From Eriocheir sinensis (lineage: Eukaryota > Arthropoda > Malacostraca > Decapoda > Varunidae): a stretch of 64,000 bases of DNA. The notes beneath the pieces were generated by a model, which made no database searches, was not told where the DNA came from, and worked only from the letters and a program-made list of their open reading frames with translations. The stretch is from NCBI RefSeq assembly GCF_024679095.1, contig NW_026111627.1:382905-446904 (forward strand), given 5' to 3'. Positions 55,771 through 64,000 of this stretch are shown here, one piece after another. Position numbers and translations under genes: made by a program. Each line of letters opens with the position of its first letter. The first letter of the stretch is position 1.

Positions 55771-57070
55771 GTGTCTATCCCTGTGATGGCGTCTTATTGT
55801 TCAACAAGTTATTGTAGTTATTTTTAGCGAACCACCGAGTCATTCTGCACAACCTTCCTGCACCCAGCTGCCCGGCCGTCTGGCGCTGGTAATGGCTCAT
55901 CCTGATTTACGTCTTATTGAAAGGGTGTGTCGGGGAGGAGGAGGAGGAGGAGGAGGAGGAGGAACTGGTAAGAGTCCTTCTAATTAGAGTTCTGGCCCAC
56001 AAAATTGCCAGTGATCGCTAGCTACTTTAACTAAAACTGAGTCAACTCCTGTTGAAGGGATGATGACTCGCACACTTTAAAATCTCTCACTTAATAGATC
56101 ATGATGCACTGTGCCTATAGTCTATAAGACATTGATCCAAAGTGTTTATGCTAACATTTTTCAGGTGAGGTGGTGAGAAACACTCTACCATTCAGTTATT
56201 ACAAGCTTAATACTCGCACCTAAGCTGACACCATTCTCGCATTTTTTTTCTAAGCTCCTGCCGCATGTATAGCTTGAACCATTTTTCTATTAGATTCCAC
56301 GAAGACTAATGTTTAATCTGGAAAGTACCGAACAGAATCTAGTCAGTAGAACTCGTGGTAAAAATATATTTAAAAGGCCGAAACCCGCACAGTACCGAAA
56401 GGAGCCGCTGAGGGGCCGAACTCACTCTCACCGAGACTTACCAACACATAGGACTGTAGCTGTCTAGGACACTGGGGAGAAAGAAACAACGGAACACCAA
56501 ATTGTAGAATGTAGCAACTACGAGAGGTAGAGAGGAGAGTTAGTACCAGAAGAAGTGATGGTGATGAGCCGATGAAAAGCGATACAGGTCAAAAGAAGAA
56601 AAAGGTTTGTTTTGGTTTGGAATGGCAAGTCGTATAAATCTATCTCGAAGGTATAAATACATAATGAACAAGTAAAGTTTTTGTTCGTGATTTATTAATT
56701 GCTTTAGTGTATCACGTGCCTAAAACTGATAGTACATAAGTTTTTGAAGACCAAAAAATAACGAACAACAGGTCGTAGATTCAGGCTGCTGTGCAACCGA
56801 GGTTTCTTAATTTCATTTATCATAATACCGCATCTGTGTCTAAGATTATTGAAGAAGAATGTTCTCAATATTCATAACTTTGTTTTAAATTACACTGGGA
56901 TAAGCAAAACATTTTGTTTATAGTTGACCCATTTTTTTTGTACAAAATTATGCTTTCCAGATAATCTGGCATTCTTTTCGAGGGCCAGAACTCCTCTAAT
57001 TGAAGGTTGTGAAATAAAGAGAAAAAAAGGAACAAAAGGAGATAGAAAACAAAGAAATTGGCGTGAAGAA
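55771..57070. other. Unique AT-rich spacer
   Basis: A short (GGA)n is at 55938-55962. I see no gene, and no ORF of note over 1.3 kb. Confidence 0.45.
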
Positions 57071-57072
57071 AG

Positions 57073-58975
<1,903 letters not shown>

Positions 58976-59400
58976 GCGTAAACATTGGTCTCAGGTATAT
59001 ATCCATATACCTGATAAACAATGAAAAAAAAAAGATTCATAAGAAACACCTTTCATGTAAAATTAGAAAAAACAATTTTTCAAAGCCTACATAAAAAGGT
59101 CCAAATTTGATTAAAGTTGATAGCAATTAGGACACAAATATTGACCTCACTGAACATTTTTTTCAATATAAACACAACAAATAAAAAAAAAAACATTTCT
59201 AACAATCACCGTTCATATAGAAGAAAAACCTATTTTCTCACAGCCAACAGGAAATAGAAAAAAAATGTTAAGCTTGATATCAATGAAGACAAATATTGGC
59301 CTCACTCGACGTCATTTTTTTCCAGATACACAATAAATAAAAGATACCAAATAAGTACCGTTTATGCAAAACTATAAACCTTGTATCTCTGAGAGCTGAA
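58976..59400. repeat. Decayed ~135-bp tandem repeat, three copies
   Basis: Segments of the form (AC)AAATATTG(G/A)CCTCACT followed by an A-rich stretch and ACACAA(A/C)AATAAA recur near 58995 (weak), 59140 and 59290. Confidence 0.6.
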
Positions 59401-59549
59401 AGTGTAAAAAAAAATTAAAGACGTCTTAGTTCTTTTAATCCCCAGCGTGAGCCTTTGTTTCGCAGCAAAATGGTTCTTCTGTGTTGCATTTTCAATGAGT
59501 AGCGGCTTGTGTCTCGCAGGCAGGAAAGAACGGCGCATTCCACTGCTGC

Positions 59550-60780
59550 TGTGAATGACTGAAACGAGTGAACGGGTTGGCAGGAGGGAGGGTGGAAGGG
59601 GAGGAGAGTGGAGGAAAGGGGAAAGAGGTGAAAGGAAGGGGCGAGAAGGGGAAAGAAGGGAAGGGTTAAGGGAACTATGTGAAGAGGCTGGCAGGAGGAA
59701 GGGAGGCAGGGAAGGGAAGGGAGGGGCAGTGGAAGGAAGGAAAGTGAAGATAAAAGAAGGGAAAGTGAGGGAAGGGAAGGGAATAAAAAAAAGGAAACGG
59801 CTGAAATTAGTGGAGGGAGAGAGTCAGAAGGAAGGAAAGGGAAGACCAGGAAAAGAAGGAACGGAGGGAAGAAAAATTATCAAGGAAGAAATCGAGATTA
59901 GAGAAAGAAAGGGATACTGCGACGAAAGAAGGAAGGGAGAGAAGTAAAGGCCGGAGTTAAAGAACGGGAAGAGGAGTGATCGATAAAAAAAAGAGAAAGG
60001 TAGGGAGGGAGAAAGAGGGAGACAAGGAAGAAAGGGAGGAAGTTAAGGGTGTGAGACAGGGAGAATAAAAAAAGGTGAACACAAGAAGGAAAAGGAGAGG
60101 TGAGAGAGTAAAGGGAAGGGGGTCAAAATGGAGAAAGGGAAGAAAAGAAGGGCAACGAAGTAGGTGGAGGAAGGGAAGAATCTCAAAACATAGAAGCAGG
60201 TGAAGGAGAGAGAAAGGGAGATATGGGAGGAAAAAGAGAATTAGGTGGAGGAAAGAGGAAAAGGAGGACAACATAATAGGGCAGAACAAGGAATAAAAAA
60301 TCTGATAACCAAACAAAAGGAGATTAGAAAGATAAGAATGGAGGAGAATAGAGATCAAGGGAGAGAGAAGGGAGAACGGAGGGAGAGGGAAGAAAGACGT
60401 GAAGTGTTACAAAGATAAACGAAGAAAGTGAAGGAAAACACGGAGGAAGGGAAAGGCGGAGGATGGAAAAGTTAAATCGAGTGAAGAAAAAACAAATGTA
60501 AGAAGGGAGGGAAGAAGGAACGAATAAAGAGTTGGATTACAAAAGAAAACGGACAAAGGAAGACCAGGCGAGGAGGAAAAGTGTTGATCTGGAGTAAAGG
60601 AAAACAGAGACAAGGAAGAGAGAAAGAAAGAACAAATAAAGGGAGGATTAGGTAGAAAAAGGTAAAGGACAAAGTGGAGAAAATTTACGAGGTCACGAGT
60701 GAGGAAAAAAAAGGCAGGAAGAGAAGAGACAATGAAGAAAGGAATAAAAGTGAAAAAAAAATGGTTAACGATCAAAAGCG
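59550..60780. repeat. Purine-rich low-complexity block
   Basis: The + strand is about nine-tenths A and G over more than 1.2 kb (GGGAAGG, AGAAAGG). The Glu/Lys/Gly/Arg frame at 59555-59947 and Leu/Phe/Ser frames on the - strand are compositional. Confidence 0.85.
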
Positions 60781-63960
<3,180 letters not shown>

Positions 63961-64000
63961 AAACGACTTAAGCTTTACGATGCAGTTAAACCGTGTGTGT

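Overview
This is a eukaryotic window, almost certainly from an arthropod and most likely a decapod crustacean. The evidence is a recognisable U4 snRNA and 5S rRNA, several CR1-like and Jockey-like non-LTR retrotransposons, a tRNA-derived SINE family, a PIF/Harbinger DNA transposon, and an extreme density of dinucleotide microsatellites, (CT)n, (TA)n and (CA)n. The species call is inference from style. No bacterial-type operon is present. Most long open frames here are readings through simple repeats. Layout. 0-5 kb: pyrimidine-rich and purine-rich low-complexity DNA with many microsatellites and a retrotransposon 3' scrap. 5.4-7.1 kb: a 125-bp tandem repeat, a dispersed SINE-like repeat and a complete U4 snRNA gene (6713-6859, +). 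7.2-12.6 kb: two non-LTR elements head to head (family A on -, family B on +), each bounded on both sides by (CT)n. 13.1-14.9 kb: a Ty3/gypsy 3' half (integrase, polypurine tract, probable LTR) on - and a 5S rRNA gene on +. 15.4-23.4 kb: a 31-bp satellite of over 130 units, broken up by (CA)n, (TCGK)n and (CT)n and carrying a 2.2-kb tandem duplication. 23.9-25.3 kb: the one plausible host protein gene, a J-domain protein on - whose HPD is HPN. 25.36-25.88 kb: thirteen exact 42-bp units beside that gene, eleven carrying an intact inverted CCAAT box. 26.886-40.075 kb: a 13.2-kb PIF/Harbinger element with 16-bp perfect terminal inverted repeats. It holds remnants of its transposase and its Myb/SANT partner, tandem duplications, a SINE and two CR1-like elements, one of them full length (33.2-38.1 kb). 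40.1-41.1 kb: a further CR1-like 3' end. 41.2-51.3 kb: gene-poor AT-rich DNA built from decayed tandem repeats, with two SINEs, a 212-bp piggyBac-type MITE in duplicated TTAA, and a Jockey-like 3' end. 52.7-58.4 kb: second copies of families A and B, again with CT/GA microsatellite at both ends. 59.5-64 kb: strongly purine-biased + strand with GA and CA microsatellites. The main biological observations are these. (1) All eight ends of the four family A and B retrotransposon copies lie in (CT)n/(GA)n, with a fixed orientation per family, while the CR1-like C and D copies do not, which suggests microsatellite-targeted insertion. (2) A helically phased array of NF-Y-like sites lies just upstream of the J-domain gene. 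(3) Nested insertions inside a Harbinger element allow relative dating.
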